Part shown: positions 33,001 to 45,300 of the stretch, piece after piece | Layout of the letters: each line of letters opens with the position of its first letter | How positions within the stretch are numbered: the stretch's first letter is position 1 | Source: Sequoia sempervirens | Lineage: Eukaryota > Streptophyta > Pinopsida > Cupressales > Cupressaceae | Direction: 5' to 3' | NCBI GenBank assembly: GCA_007258455.2 | Contig: VDFB02254869.1 | Location: forward strand, 1 to 64,000 | Length of the DNA stretch: 64,000 bases | Translations under genes and position numbers: made by a program | Notes under the pieces: generated by a model | Seen by the model: only the letters and a program-made list of their open reading frames with translations | Told to the model about the DNA's origin: nothing | The model's database searches: none

Positions 33001-35901
33001 ATGAGATGGATTGGGTGATGAATAATCTTGGTCTAAGAAGGTTATGTGGTGGGGAGTGGTCAAGTATCCCACCATAGCTTCAAATTGGTTGACATCAATG
33101 TCATTAGAGATAGAAGATTGCTCTAAGGTTTTGTCAAGTATGGTCTTGTACCTAGGAGAAATGCGTAGCAACTCAAGTATAGAGATTTGGGTGAGCATTT
33201 TTCCTAGTTGGTCAATGAGATTGAATTGTCCCTTAGGTTGTGACTATTTGGTGGATGGACCAGGTTGTGACTATTTGGAAGAGGGACCAGGTATCATGAT
33301 CTTCAACTGTCTAGGAGGAGGAGGACCGGCTATGGTGACTTTGCCTCCATGGGTAGTGACATTACACTTAGGTGTTCTCTTGATGGTAATAATATTGACA
33401 TAACCATTGACAACTTTGAGGTGATTAATAATGGGTCCACCAGAATAATCAAAGGTGGCGTGAGTGTAATTGGCTCGATTATTATTAGACTTTGGACCTA
33501 ATGTTTAGGGATTATTTGAACCATGGTCTTGTAGTGGGTTTTTATGAATTATATGGTCCGCGTTTGAAGCAAATTGTTGTCCACCTTTTTCAATGGTGCA
33601 ATTTTCAATGAGATATTGTACAAGATTTCTTAATTGTTGACAAGAGGAGGTTTTATGCCCTTTAGTGTGGTGGTAATCATAGAATGCATTGTCATCCCAC
33701 CGAGATGGCTTGAATTGTCCTAGGTCATATGGCTTAGGGTCCTATAATGTGATGACACCATTCTGGAGGAGCTTCTTAAGGACGTCTTCAATCGGTTCAC
33801 CCAAGGTAGTATATGTACGTCTTTTTGGAAATTGTCTAGTTTGGTGTGACTACCCTTGGTTTTGACTATTTTGATTGTTTTGACTATTTTGGATGGAATT
33901 TTCAATAGGTGTCAGTGTAATCAATGGTGTGTTTTGTGGTTGAGCTCCTTTGAGGGTGAGTACATGAGCCATTGTGTTTACTGCATTAGCATCAACAACG
34001 TCATCATTAGTGATGTGTTTATTCTTGACCCAGTATTTATTTTTGTTAGTAGGTGGGTTCGTATTTGTTTTCTTAGTGCCATATTTGAGTTCTCCTTTAG
34101 CAATAAGGGCCTTCTCAAGTTGGAATCCTTTTTCGAATAGGTCTGTGAAAGTGGTGTAGCAATTAACTTGCAAATTATATTTCAATGGACCTAGAAGGTT
34201 TTGGATGAACATGTCTACCTTTTCTTTCTCTGGTATCTCAATATGGCAATGACTTGCTAAACTTCTCCATCTTTGGATGAATGGAATAAATGTCTCACTA
34301 GTTTCCTCTTGAGTAAGCGTGCATAAATTGGTAATGGAGACGTCTGTGTCAATGTTATAGGCATAATTTCATACAAATTTGTTTGCAAGTTCCTCCCATG
34401 ACTTGATTCCTTTAGGAAAGGTAGAAAACCATTCAAGTGCGGGACCTACGAGACTCTTAGGAAGGAGTCTCATCAAATAGGTATGCTCATATGCAACATC
34501 CACACAATTGGTTGTAAATTCTCGTATGTGTTCAAGGGGATTTGTCTTGCCTTTGTATTTGGTGAAGTTTGGCACCACGTATCTAGGAGGGAATTGTGGC
34601 ATGTGTAGACTCATGTCGAAAGGGTATGGACATAGGTTGTATGATGTGTGGGTCTTCTTGTGTTGCAATTGCATGTCTTCCATTTTTTTTGCAAGGTAGC
34701 AAGTTGAGCTGTGATGTGTCAATTATGGGGTTGTTTGTAGCATCACACATGCTAGTGGTAGGTATTCCATGAGTTTCCACTTGTTGTGAAGATGTGTTAT
34801 GATATTGTTGTGGGATGTGTTGTGAAATATATGATGTGTTTTGGTTTGGAGGTTGTTGGTATTGTGTGTTTTCATTAGGGATGTGTTGTTGGGTATGGAT
34901 GTGTGATGCGTATGTGGGAATGTGCACTCCAATAGTATTAGTTGATATTTGTGGAATGTGTTTAGCTTGAGTGTTCTGGTGTCCAAATGAAGTCATGTGT
35001 TGTGTTACTTGATAGCCTTGTCCAAATTGGTACATGTGTCCATGGGGAATATAAGTGTTTTTACTTTGGGGGATATTGGTATTGGTATTAACTTGTGATG
35101 AGGTATTGACATTTGGTTGGGGTCTTGGAATGAAAATATGTCATTTACTTCTCCCAAAGGGGTTGAAAGAATTTTTTCCCATGGTATTATTTGAAGACCC
35201 AATTAAAGGATTTGAAGATGTTCCCATGGAACTAGATGAAGCTCCAAATGAAAGGTTTGAAGAATTTTCCCCCATTGTTGAGGATCCAAAGGTAGCTCCA
35301 ATTGCTTGTGATGGAGTTGTTGATATTAGAGGCATTGATTGTGATGTTGCTTGTGACATGGTTGATGTTCCTCCAATGGATGTTGTGTTGATTGTGTTGG
35401 AAGTATTTTGATTGGAGGTGCCATTAGAAGTAGCATTGATGGTACTTGTCGCATTTTGTGTGGTGGTACCAATGAAGGTATTGTTTGCATTGTGTTCGGT
35501 TGACTAGTGTTGGAGGTATTGTTTACATCATGATTGGGAAAGGCTTCTCTTAGGGTGTTAATGTCAAACCGACGTGGTAATTTGTCTCCTTGGTGTAAAA
35601 GCATGGCTAAGTATCTCTACGAGTCTTGCAAGATAAGTTCCTCCACAAAGGAAGCCACATCAGGATTTTGAGTGGAAACTTCTAATTCTTCTACGAATAC
35701 ATGTCCATTTTTGTCTCTTCGTATGAATGGTTCAAAGGGATTGTTTGAAGAAGATGGCATGTTCATGTTGTTGAAAGGATTGATGAAAGATGCCCCCATG
35801 TCTGTGTTTTGGTTCATGTCATTAGAAAATTTATAGGGGTTGTTTTCTTGTCCAAAAGGATCCATTTTTCTTCTTTTCCTTTGGAGCCTAGTTTCAACCA
35901 T
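33001..35901 (-). pseudogene. Tat-B Gag
   Basis: Starts MVETRLQRKRRKMDPFGQEN at 35901. Fragments in order: NPFEPFIRRDKNGHVFVEEL, an Asn/Thr/Gln-rich stretch (35100-35600), CPYPFDMSLHMPQFPPRYVV, YKGKTNPLEHIREF, TYLMRLLPKSLVGPALEWF, then GPLKYNLQVNC and the C-terminal SILELLRISPRYK. Order and motifs match Tat-A Gag. Frames are broken by stops and indels. Confidence 0.8.
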
Positions 35902-36714
35902 ATAAGGATTTTCTCAAATGAGGAAGGATGAAAATGATGCCTAAGTCTATGAAGGAGAATGATATGACACTATGTTTTTGGATTTTGTGAATAAGGGATG
36001 CAAATGCAACTATATTTTTGGGGTTTTTGGCAATAAGCAATGCAATATGACAATGTTGTCGAAAAGGAAATGTCAGATGCAAGAGGACAATGAAGGCTAA
36101 GATGAAAGGTATGACCCTATTTTTTTGTTTTTTGGATTTTGGAATAAGGGATGCAAAATGAGGACTAAAATTACTTGAGTGTTCTAAGGTATGCAAATGC
36201 AAAGGTCAAAGTAATTTTAATGGACTTTATAAAAGGTTTACTCAACCACTCAAAGCTTGGTCTATGTATCAATTTGGATCATCAAAGGACTTGTTGGTAT
36301 GACTAAATGACAATGACAAAGTGAGGTTTTCTAACTAGAATTTTGAGTTGGAAAGGTCTCACAAAAGGACAATGACTAAAGGAAATGATTTTAACTAAGT
36401 CCAATGATAACCTAATTTTGAAGGAAAATATTTTGCAAGGTATGGTAAGTTTTCCTATTCCAAAGTCTAGAGAAAAATGAGGGCCTAAAGACTAGTTTAT
36501 TGATGAAAATGATGATGATGGGCTCTAAGGGTGCAACTAAAAATTTGCAAGGATGGACCTATGGGGAATGCAAGCTAAAAGATGCAAAGAATGAAGGACT
36601 TGAGCAATTCCTTTTCTTGTTTTTAATAGAGAGCACTAGTAAAAGATGTTTGAAAACAAATTAAAAATGTTTGGACTTAGGTTTTGGATAATAACAGTGT
36701 TTTTCTTAGTGACA

Positions 36715-36980
36715 GGCAATTGCGTCATTTCAGGTCACAGTTGCAGAATGTCAAATGCATCGCAGGTTCAACATATGTGTTGTTGTAGGTCACAGATATG
36801 ACACATGAAAGAAATTGCGTCATTTTGGAAATCAAATGTGGTTTAGACCAGTCAAATGCATTGTAGAAAATAAAAAATGAATTTTAGCAGAGAAATTGCA
36901 GCACAAAAAGTTTCAAATACGGTTCAATATAGTGAATGTGTTGCACATAATAGAAAATGCATTGTAGGATGAATAAAGAT
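36715..36980 (-). repeat. Second 21-bp-type array in the Tat-B leader
   Basis: Diverged units built on 'aaatgcatcgcaggttc', 'atatgtgttgttgtagg' and 'attgcgtcattttgg' at roughly 20-21-bp spacing. It is the same motif type as 38170-38400. Confidence 0.55.
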
Positions 36981-37628
36981 CTAATTTGTTTGCAATTTTG
37001 GAAAAAAAATTAGATTGTTTAGTTTGAACGAGTGTTTCCAGGTCTACAAAAGGTGTTTATTTTAATGTCTCAGAAAACACTTGGAAAACACAATGTTTTG
37101 TCTTTGAATGTTTGAAAAAATGCACAATGAAGACAAGCACAATCCTATGTTAGGCAAGGACTATATCCACTGGATTCCATGTGGGTTTCCCCAACCACAC
37201 TTATTCTTAACAGGTGATTTGGAAGCTTGGCCACATAGGCTCCCCCTTACATTGCACTCACTTCTCGGGTCAACCAAGCTTCAAGCCCCCATAAATCTCC
37301 TATGGTAGGATTTTCACCTCTACTAAGAATTGTGAGAATGTGGATGCCTTGGAAATGACTATTGTTGCATCGATGATAGATGGGTTTTTGGAAAACTACA
37401 CAAGAGTTTTTAGTTTGGGACTCCCATTCGAGTGGCCACACATGGGGCAAGATTAGCTCTGATAAGGAGGAATCCTAGCCTGGAGAGGTTACACTCAACA
37501 GGGTTTTGGGAATTCATTTGTCTGTGTGAGACATCTGCACTCGTAATCCTAAGCTTTCCATTAGGATTCAAATTTGTATACCAGTCAGGAGTAGCTCAAC
37601 TAAAGAGCTTCATTGCCAGTTTGAGTCA

Positions 37629-37662
37629 CCTTGGGGTGAGTACTTTTTCCAACCAAAGAAGG
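37629..37662. other. Leader motif GGTGAGTACTTTTTCC in Tat-B, with weak stem
   Basis: The motif at 37635-37650 is identical to 17276-17291. It is flanked by TTGG (37631-37634) and CCAA (37653-37656), with outer CCTT/AAGG. Confidence 0.5.
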
Positions 37663-37774
37663 CCCAATTCCTAGAGTCAATAATAGTTTCTCTTGCACCC
37701 AAGATCACACAAGTGCGCAAGGGGAGAGGATACTTCTATTATTGAATTGGGGTTACACAAATTGGAGACACTCG

Positions 37775-38482
37775 TTCATTTTAATTATCAAAATTGTAAT
37801 GTGAGGAAAACACCTAAAACACTTTGTTCATTTTAAACTTTTAAATCAATGTAGATCAAACATAGTTCATTTTAAGCCCATGACATGAAGATGCATGTTC
37901 ATTTTAGCCTTATGAGTTTCAATGCAAGATTGTGTTCATTTTAAACCCATGAGTGAATGCATGTTCATTTTAACTAATGAATATGAATGCAAAATTGTTT
38001 GTTGTTCTTTGTTTGCTTTAAGGAATTGAAAAAGTGATATGAAAATCAACAAAAACCAAGGTTAGACTCCTTGCCACATGCTGCAAACAGAATAGTAGTA
38101 ACCCAAAAAACCTCTAAGCTACTAATAGAAAAAAAAATCTTTTTTTTTTCCAAAAACCTAGAAGTAAACTTTTACCAGGCAGATGTGTCGTAGGAAGAAA
38201 ATTGGAAATTGCTAGGTGGATGTGTCGTTCTACACAAATGAATGCATCTAAGGGCCGAAAGCTAGAATCTACAGACAAATGCGTGCATGAAAGAGTAAAT
38301 GTGTCATTCTGCAAGGTGGATGCATCACAACAAAGAGGATGTGTTGTTCTGCAAGGAAAATGCGTCGTGACACTATGAATGCGGCTGAAAAAAAAATGTG
38401 GCGCGCCATACCTGTACCTGCAAAACAAAAAATGTCATACAAAAATCTACAAAAGGTATGATTTTGGCATCTAGTTCACCAA
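37775..38482 (-). repeat. Tat-B distal leader, copy 1, with 21-bp array and worn primer site
   Basis: Matches 39565-40314 in order: 'ttttaattatcaaaattgt', the 'gttcattttaa' repeats, 'ctaagctactaatagaaaaa', the 20-21-bp array (38170-38400: 'aaatgtgtcattctgcaagg', 'ggatgcatcacaacaaag'), and a degraded tRNA-Trp primer site at 38466-38481. Confidence 0.8.
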
Positions 38483-38980
38483 TGTAGCTTAGGGAAAAAC
38501 CTAGGTTAGCAAATTAGAGCATAAATAGATAACCCAAAGCAAAGCAATGAAGAACAAAGTATTACAAAACATGAAAACAAGGAGAGATCTCACTTAATGT
38601 CTTCAAACTCCATGATTAACCTCCATTGCACCTTCTCTATTTGCTGCAATATTATGTGTTCCCTTAGATTTCTGATGAGCAACCTATGATAGTGCCAATG
38701 TCCTAATCAAATGTTGAAGGATTCTATCAAAAAGCTCCACAATGCAAGTATGCAACTATGAAGCAAGCCTAAAATATGCATAAAATAGCCTATGAAGTCA
38801 AGAAGCCAAGAGCATGAAGTCAAGAGATGTGCAAATGAGACCAAAATCACCATTTTATAGAAAATTCAATTTTGGATGGATGGCCAAGATTGAAGATTGA
38901 GAAATGCCCTAAGATAAATGGTTAAAATTGAATGTGACAACCCACAATTAGGGTTTGGGAAACATTAGGGTGAAATTTTG
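38483..38980 (-). repeat. Partial Tat-B LTR copy (direct)
   Basis: Starts TGTAGCTTAGGG and matches the first 500 bp of the 5' LTR at 40315, breaking off near 38980. Confidence 0.85.
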
Positions 38981-38989
38981 AACAAAATG

Positions 38990-39562
38990 TCTCATTTGCA
39001 CATCTCTTGACTTCATGCTCTTGGCTTCTTGACTTCATAGGCCATTTTATGCATATTTTAGGCTTGCTTCATAGTTACATACTTGCTTTGTGTAGCTTTT
39101 TGATAGAATCCTTCAACATTTACTTAGGACATTGACACTATCATAGGTTGCTCATCACAAATCTAAGGGCACACATAATATTGCAACAAATAGAGAAGGT
39201 GCAATGGAGGTTAATCATGGAGGTTAAAGACATTGGGTGAGATCTCTCTTTTTTTCATGTTTTGTACTCCTTTTTTCTTCATTGGTTTGCTTTGGGTTAT
39301 CTTATTTATGCTCTAATTTGCTAACCTAGGTTTTTCCCTAAGCTACATTGGTGAACCCGATATGAAAATCGTACCTTTTGTAGATTTTTGTACAACATTT
39401 TTTGTTTTGTAGGTACAGGTATGGCGCGATGCATTTTTTGTTTTATGAGCCACATCTATAATGTTGTGACACATTCGCCTTGCAGAACAATGCATTCGCT
39501 CTGTTGTGATGCATCCGCCTTATAGAAAGACACATTTGCTCTTTCACAACACATTTTCCTTG
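38990..39562 (+). repeat. Inverted Tat-B LTR end plus leader
   Basis: The LTR end (38990-39347) lies in reverse orientation and ends AAGCTACA. It is followed by an inverted primer site TGGTGAACCCGATATG at 39349-39364 and inverted leader with 21-bp units. Together with about 38270-38844 it makes an inverted repeat with arms of about 570 bp. Confidence 0.85.
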
Positions 39563-40297
39563 CAGTTGTTTTAATTATCAAAATTGTAGTGTGAGGAACA
39601 CACCTAAAACACTTTTTTCATTTTAAACTTTTAAATCAATGTAGATCAAACAAAGTTCATTTTAAGCCCATGACCTAAAGATGCATGTTCATTTTAGCCT
39701 TATGAGTTTCAATGCAAGATTGTGTTCATTTTCAACCTATGAGTGAATGCATGTTCATTTTAACTAATGAATGTGAATGAAAAATTATTTGTTGTTGTTT
39801 GTTTGCTTTAAGGAATTGAAAAAGTGATATGAAAATAAACAAAAACCAAGGTTAGACTCCTTTCCACATGTTGCAAACAGAATATTAGTAACCCAAAAAA
39901 TCTCTAAGCTACTAATAGAAAAAGAAATTTGAATTTTTTTGCAAAAACCCGAAAGTAAATTTTTACCAGACAAATGTGTCCTTCTAGAAGTCAAATGCAT
40001 TGTAGAAAGAATAATGGAAATTTCTAGGCGGATGTGTCATTCTGCACAGTGAATTCATCTTAGGGCCAAAAGTTGGAATCTGCAAACAAATGTGTTGAAC
40101 TACAAGGAAAATGTGTCTTAAAAGAGCAAATGCGTTGTTCTACAAGGTGGATGCGTTGCAACAGAGCGAATGCATCATTTTACAAGGTGAATGCGTCACG
40201 ACACTATGAATGTGGCTCAGAAAACAACAAATGTGTCACGTCGTACTTGTACCTGCAAAAAAAATGTCGTACATAAATCTGCAAAAGGTATGATTTT
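39563..40297 (-). repeat. Tat-B distal leader, copy 2, with 21-bp array
   Basis: Direct copy of 37775-38482. The array at 40030-40245 has alternating units such as 'aaatgcgttgttctacaagg' and 'ggatgcgttgcaacagagcg'. It leads straight into the intact primer site. Confidence 0.82.
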
Positions 40298-40313
40298 CAC
40301 GTCGGGTTCACCA
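40298..40313 (-). promoter_or_regulatory. Tat-B primer-binding site, tRNA-Trp
   Basis: The minus strand reads TGGTGAACCCGACGTG, complementary over 16 bases to the 3' end of plant tRNA-Trp with CCA (recalled sequence). One base separates it from the LTR. Confidence 0.85.
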
Positions 40314-40314
40314 A

Positions 40315-41461
40315 TGTAGCTTAGGGAAAAAAATAGGTTAGCAGATTAGAGAAGCAAAGCAATGAACAAAGGAGTACAAAACATGAAAACAAGGAGAGAT
40401 CTCACCCAATGTCTTCAACCTCCATGATTAACCTCCATTGCACCTTCTTTATTTGCTGCAATATTATGTGTGCCCTTAGATTTGTGATGAGCAACCTATG
40501 ATAGTGTCAATGTCCTAAGAAAACGTTGAAGGATTCTATAAAAAAGCTACACAATACAAGTATGCAACTATGAAGCAATCCTAAAATATGCATAAAATAG
40601 CTTATGAAGTCAAGAAGCCAAGAGCATGAAGTCAAGAGATGTGCAAATGAGACCAAAATCACCATTTTATAGAAAAGTCAATTTTGGATGGATGGCCAAG
40701 ATTGAAGATTAACAAATGCCCTAAGATCAATGGTTAAAATTGAATGTGACAACCAACAATTAGGGTTAGGGCAACATTAGGGTGAAATTTGAAATGAGTG
40801 GTCAAGATTTGATTTCAGAAGATCAAATTAAGGGACAAGATTGCATGCGACAAGGAAATAAGTATGGTACAGAAAAAGAAAGAGCTAGAAAATCAAATAA
40901 TAATAGAAATTATTTGATTTAAGAGGGAAAGTTGACATTTTGAATTAAAAATTAATTTAATTCAAAAGGTGGGGCCATGTGATAGTAAATAATTAATTTG
41001 AATTATTTACTAAGAGAGAAAATTAGAAAGTGGGACAATTTTAAATAAATAATTTTATTTTAAAATTGGGAAAAGGCCAATGTGGACAATAATTAAATAA
41101 ATTAAAGAATTTATTTAATTATGAGAAGACATAAGATATTAATGATGTATTTAAATAAATAAATAAATAAAATTTATTTATTTAAATAATCAGGAGGAAA
41201 TAATGGACAAAAGATAATTAAATAAATTTAAGAATTTATTTAATCATAGAGAGACATAAGAGATTAGCGACGCATTTAAATAAAATAAATGTAATTTATT
41301 TATTTAAATAATCAGGAGGAATAAAAGATATGAATTAATTGAATAATTAAGAATTATTTAATTAATAGTTGAATTTGGACTATAGGAAATAACTAAATAT
41401 GTTAGGAATAAATATGGAGAAAATATAATTTGTAGGCCTAGGTCAATTTTATGTGTCTACA
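40315..41461 (-). repeat. Tat-B 5' LTR
   Basis: 1,147 bp, TGTAGCTT...GTCTACA, followed by TSD CTTTT. A TATA-like CTATAAAATGG lies on the minus strand at 40662-40672. Confidence 0.9.
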
Positions 41462-41466
41462 CTTTT
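41462..41466. repeat. Target-site duplication of Tat-B, right copy (CTTTT)
   Basis: Identical to 3143-3147; chromovirus sequence resumes after it. Confidence 0.85.
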
Positions 41467-42344
41467 TAGATTTTATCTTGGATTCTGTTACTAAATACAT
41501 TATGTCATTATAGATGATGACTTCATTGCATATTGAGTACCTATCATCCCAGTAGCTTCCCTTCCAAAACATCCCTAATAAAGACATTCTTATAATATTC
41601 TACAATGATTTCAACCTTCCTATCTACAAATATATCAAACATTATGTAATCAATATCAAAATTGAATTCTTGTAGTTTTCTCACCCATTTTTGTTCACTC
41701 ATTCAAATCCTTTTGGATGAGGAAGTATTTTAAGCTATTTTGATTTGTCTTCACCACAAATCTTCCCCCAATTACATACTTCCTAAACTTTATCAATGCA
41801 TTGAATATGGTCATCATCTCTTTATTGCAGATTTAGAATATTCTTTCCACCTCCTTGAGTTTTTGACTCTTGAAGGAAATGGGGTGATTATTTTGTATGA
41901 GAATGGATTTGATTCCCTCTACAAAAGTATTGCATATCAAAAAAAGGGAAGATACAAATTAGGAATTGTTAACATGGGGCATAAGCTAATTGCCTCCTTT
42001 AGCTTTTCAAAGGTTTGTTGCATTGCTTCCATCCATTTGAAGGATCCTTCATTTATTAGGTTTGTTAAGGGAGTGTTGAACTATGAGAACCTTTTGATAA
42101 ATATTATGTTGTAACTAGGGATCCCCAAAACTATGTTAGAGTCTTGGGTGGATGCACCTCCTTGGTGTTGATGACATGCACTAGATATAAATTTTTGGTC
42201 ATTTACAAATCCACATTTAAACTCTTTAGAATTTTTTTTTTTGGGTTTCTGGAATTACCAAGGCCTCATCTATGTGGCTTAATTTCTTTTCCCATGTCTT
42301 ACATAGATGATAAATTTTATCAAAGAAAATGAGAAAGAAATTGT
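41467..42344 (-). pseudogene. Chromovirus-like Ty3/gypsy RT end and RNase H, 5' half of split element
   Basis: Minus strand, in order: LGIPSYNIIFIKRFS (end of RT), SFKWMEAMQQTFEKLKEAIS, IPNLYLP-like and a worn RNase H core, FVVKTNQNSLKYFLIQKDLNE, and KWVRKLQEFNFDIDYIMFD. It joins the zinc-finger/integrase part at 3147 when Tat-B is removed. Heavily mutated. At 42345 it is cut by the copia element. Confidence 0.75.
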
Positions 42345-45300
42345 TGAATGCACAAGACAACTAAGAGGGAGGGTGAATCAGTTGTACCTTAAAACTTCAA
42401 AACCCTCACAAATATTTAGATCCACATTAATTCAATTAACCCTTAATCTATTAGAATGATTTATCATGAAATAGATAATAGAAATATAACCAAAGAAAAC
42501 CATACACAAAGAAACACCAAATTATGTGGAAAACCCAAGAAGAAAAAACCACATTGAGGATTATCTCACAATAGAAAGTAATATCAATATTGAATATAAT
42601 AGGGCTCACTACCCAAAATAAAGAAAGGCTCACTTCTAGAGGCTCACTGCCAGAATAGAAAAAAAGATAGAGAAGAGTGTTAGAATGAGAAATCCATCTC
42701 AATGCACTAGAAAATTCCACCACAACATCACCAACACCTTCACAGTCTTACTAAAAATTGTAGACACCTTCTACTCATTACATCCAATAATCTAACACAT
42801 GAAATCTCACACTATACTTCACAAACGCACACCTCACAACTCTGCAATTTGCATCATTCACATCACACACTTCTACCTTATCATCCCTCAACAACTCAAC
42901 TCATGTTTATACCATCTTCAACCTTGAAAACATTCTCCAAGGTCGGATATGCACCTCAGCCGTGCAAATTCAAATTAGGTCAGCACCAAAACATTCCCGC
43001 AGTGGAAAGGAATGAAGATAGACTATAACACACCTTATCTAGGACCTAAATCCACCCATACATGTCAACCATGCTTCCAAAAACACTGAAGCAACTCTCC
43101 AATTAGTGTAAACACCCAAGGTCGGTTGAACCTGTGTTAACGACATTAACATGTAAGTACACAATTCCTCAAATCCAAAGATGACTCACGAACACCACAA
43201 AACACTTGAACACAATCTAGAATATTCCACAAACACCCTTGAACCATAAATTTTTGGGGATAGGAGCTCTCTTGCACTTCTTGGGTTTTGCACCTAAAAG
43301 GAGAAAGATATCCCAAAAACCTAGGTGGTTCACTCAAGACTAATGCAAATACGATTAAAATATATCAAAGGAGAATGACCTAAATGCTGAAAACTAATAA
43401 AATTTATTGACTAATGAATGAAAATTAAAGAAATGTAAAGTGTTTGAAAACATAATGTGTTATGCAAACATAAACTAAATGACCTAGAAATGACCATGAA
43501 ACTAAAGAGAAAATTGTAAAACTGAAGAGGTGCACCTGGAAATGTGTTACAAACTGAAATGGAGACTAGAAATGTTGTTGATCCTAAAATTTTGACCTAC
43601 TGGGACACTTATGCCATTCTGGATGATTTAGTCCCAAATTTGGAAAATTGTTCTCGAGCCCGTTTCAGCCAAATGTGTATCTAGATCTACAAAAATCTAT
43701 GACAAACACATGTAGTGGGACTAAGTCACCATTGATGGTGACTTAGTCCACTTTGGCTTTTCTAAAAAATTGAAAGTGGAAACAAATGCTCTCAGTCTGC
43801 ACTTTTTGTTCTTCCAGGTGTCTGGTTCTGAAACTCTAATTTTTGACACTAAAATTGACTTTTTGTTGATATTTTGACTTAGCAAACAAGGGAATTTCTT
43901 CAACAAGTTTGAAACCTATTCTTCAATGATTTTCAAACCTTCAAAGTACCTAAATCTGCAAACTCACAAAGAAATAAAGAGAAATGTTGAATGTTAGGGC
44001 ATTGGGGTTTGCCTTGGTCAAACCCCTTTTAGGTAATTAAACCAAATGAAGAAATAAGATGAAGCATGAACATGAAATGAAAGGATTAGAAACTTTCCAT
44101 GATGATAGATCTTGAATTTTTGCAACAATGGATGAAGAATCTTCCCTTGAATTCCTTAGAAAGCTATCTTGATGACTTAGAATGCTAAAACCCTAGCTTA
44201 CTTGACTGGAATAATGAATGAGTTGTGAATAAATTCAACGGGGTAAAATGAGAGGGAAAACCCTATATTTATACATGATTATGTAAAATTTCTCGAAAAT
44301 ACCACATCACTGGCCAACCTCAAGGTTTAGAAAATAATATCCTATTCGAATTTTGAAATAATTTTGGTTTTTGAGCCAAGTGAGATCAAGTGTATTAAAT
44401 GATGTTTAATGGGATTATTCTAAAAAAAACACTTAAGTACCAGGCCTGCAAGTGTATAAAGGGATCATTTAAACATAAGAAAAGGGTCAAAATATTGATG
44501 ACAAGCCTAGAAAAGAGTGAAAGTTTGTTACAACACTTTACAACACTTTGAAATAAGGCTAGGTAAGTGATAAAAAAGAGGTTATTTATTAAATTGGTCC
44601 TAGAAAAGTGTGAAAGTATGTTACAACACTTCACAACACTTTTACAAGACATCATAGAATTCTTATTTATTCACAAGGGTCCAAGACCTAGTGTGAATCT
44701 GTTGAGCACATTACAACATTAAATCTAGGAAAAACTAGGGCAACATCCATAAGAAAGACCCAAATGAGTGTGAAAGTGTATAAGGATACATTTTTTTGTG
44801 ATACAACCCTAAAATATAACAAATTCCTTCACAACAAATTTTACTTGAAGAATGTACACATCTAGTACACTCAAATAATTCTTCCATACACTGAAACTCA
44901 AGAAAATTCCTTCTGAAGGACCAAACCACAAACAACTTCAATTGAAAAAAGATACAAACACTATCAGCACCCTTCCAAATTTGTAAGACCTGAACCCACT
45001 CCGTGGAGAAATGTGGAGTAAAAAGATCTCTTAGACACTTCTGCAATACACAGTTCACACATTGGTGAACACACATTCCTTTGTGTAATGATCCAACATA
45101 CCAAATTCTAGATGCAATACCACTGAACATCACTAATCAACATTTCCAAACCACACAAGTAGATCTTCAACCCAAAATAAATGCAAAGCTAAACCAAAAC
45201 GCTGCTCTACAACACAAAACACTATTGCAACACATTGTTTCCTCTTTTTATTCAAATTTTCTCAAAAGCACTTGGAAACCAAGCACCAAAGACACATCCT

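Larger units (their letters stand above)
35902..37774 (-). other. Tat-B 5' leader, proximal part
   Basis: No gene was recognised. It includes a 21-bp-like array (36715-36980) and the conserved hairpin motif (37629-37662). Proline- and Ser-coding frames here are short and unsupported. Confidence 0.6.
3148..41461 (-). mobile_element. Tat-B: giant Tat-lineage Ty3/gypsy element with antisense PMD gene
   Basis: The outer element spans 38.3 kb, of which 15.9 kb is Tat-A nested in its 3' LTR, leaving about 22.4 kb. Its 5' LTR is at 40315-41461, its 3' LTR at 3148-3464 plus 19358-20215, and its 5-bp TSD is CTTTT. Interior, in element order: tRNA-Trp primer site, rearranged repeat-rich leader, gag, protease, G-patch linker, RT, RNase H, archaeal-type RNase H, integrase, long 3' region with a PMD gene on the other strand, polypurine tract. 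A second RNase H after the first is the mark of the Tat lineage. Coding regions hold many stops and frameshifts, so it cannot act on its own. Confidence 0.9.
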
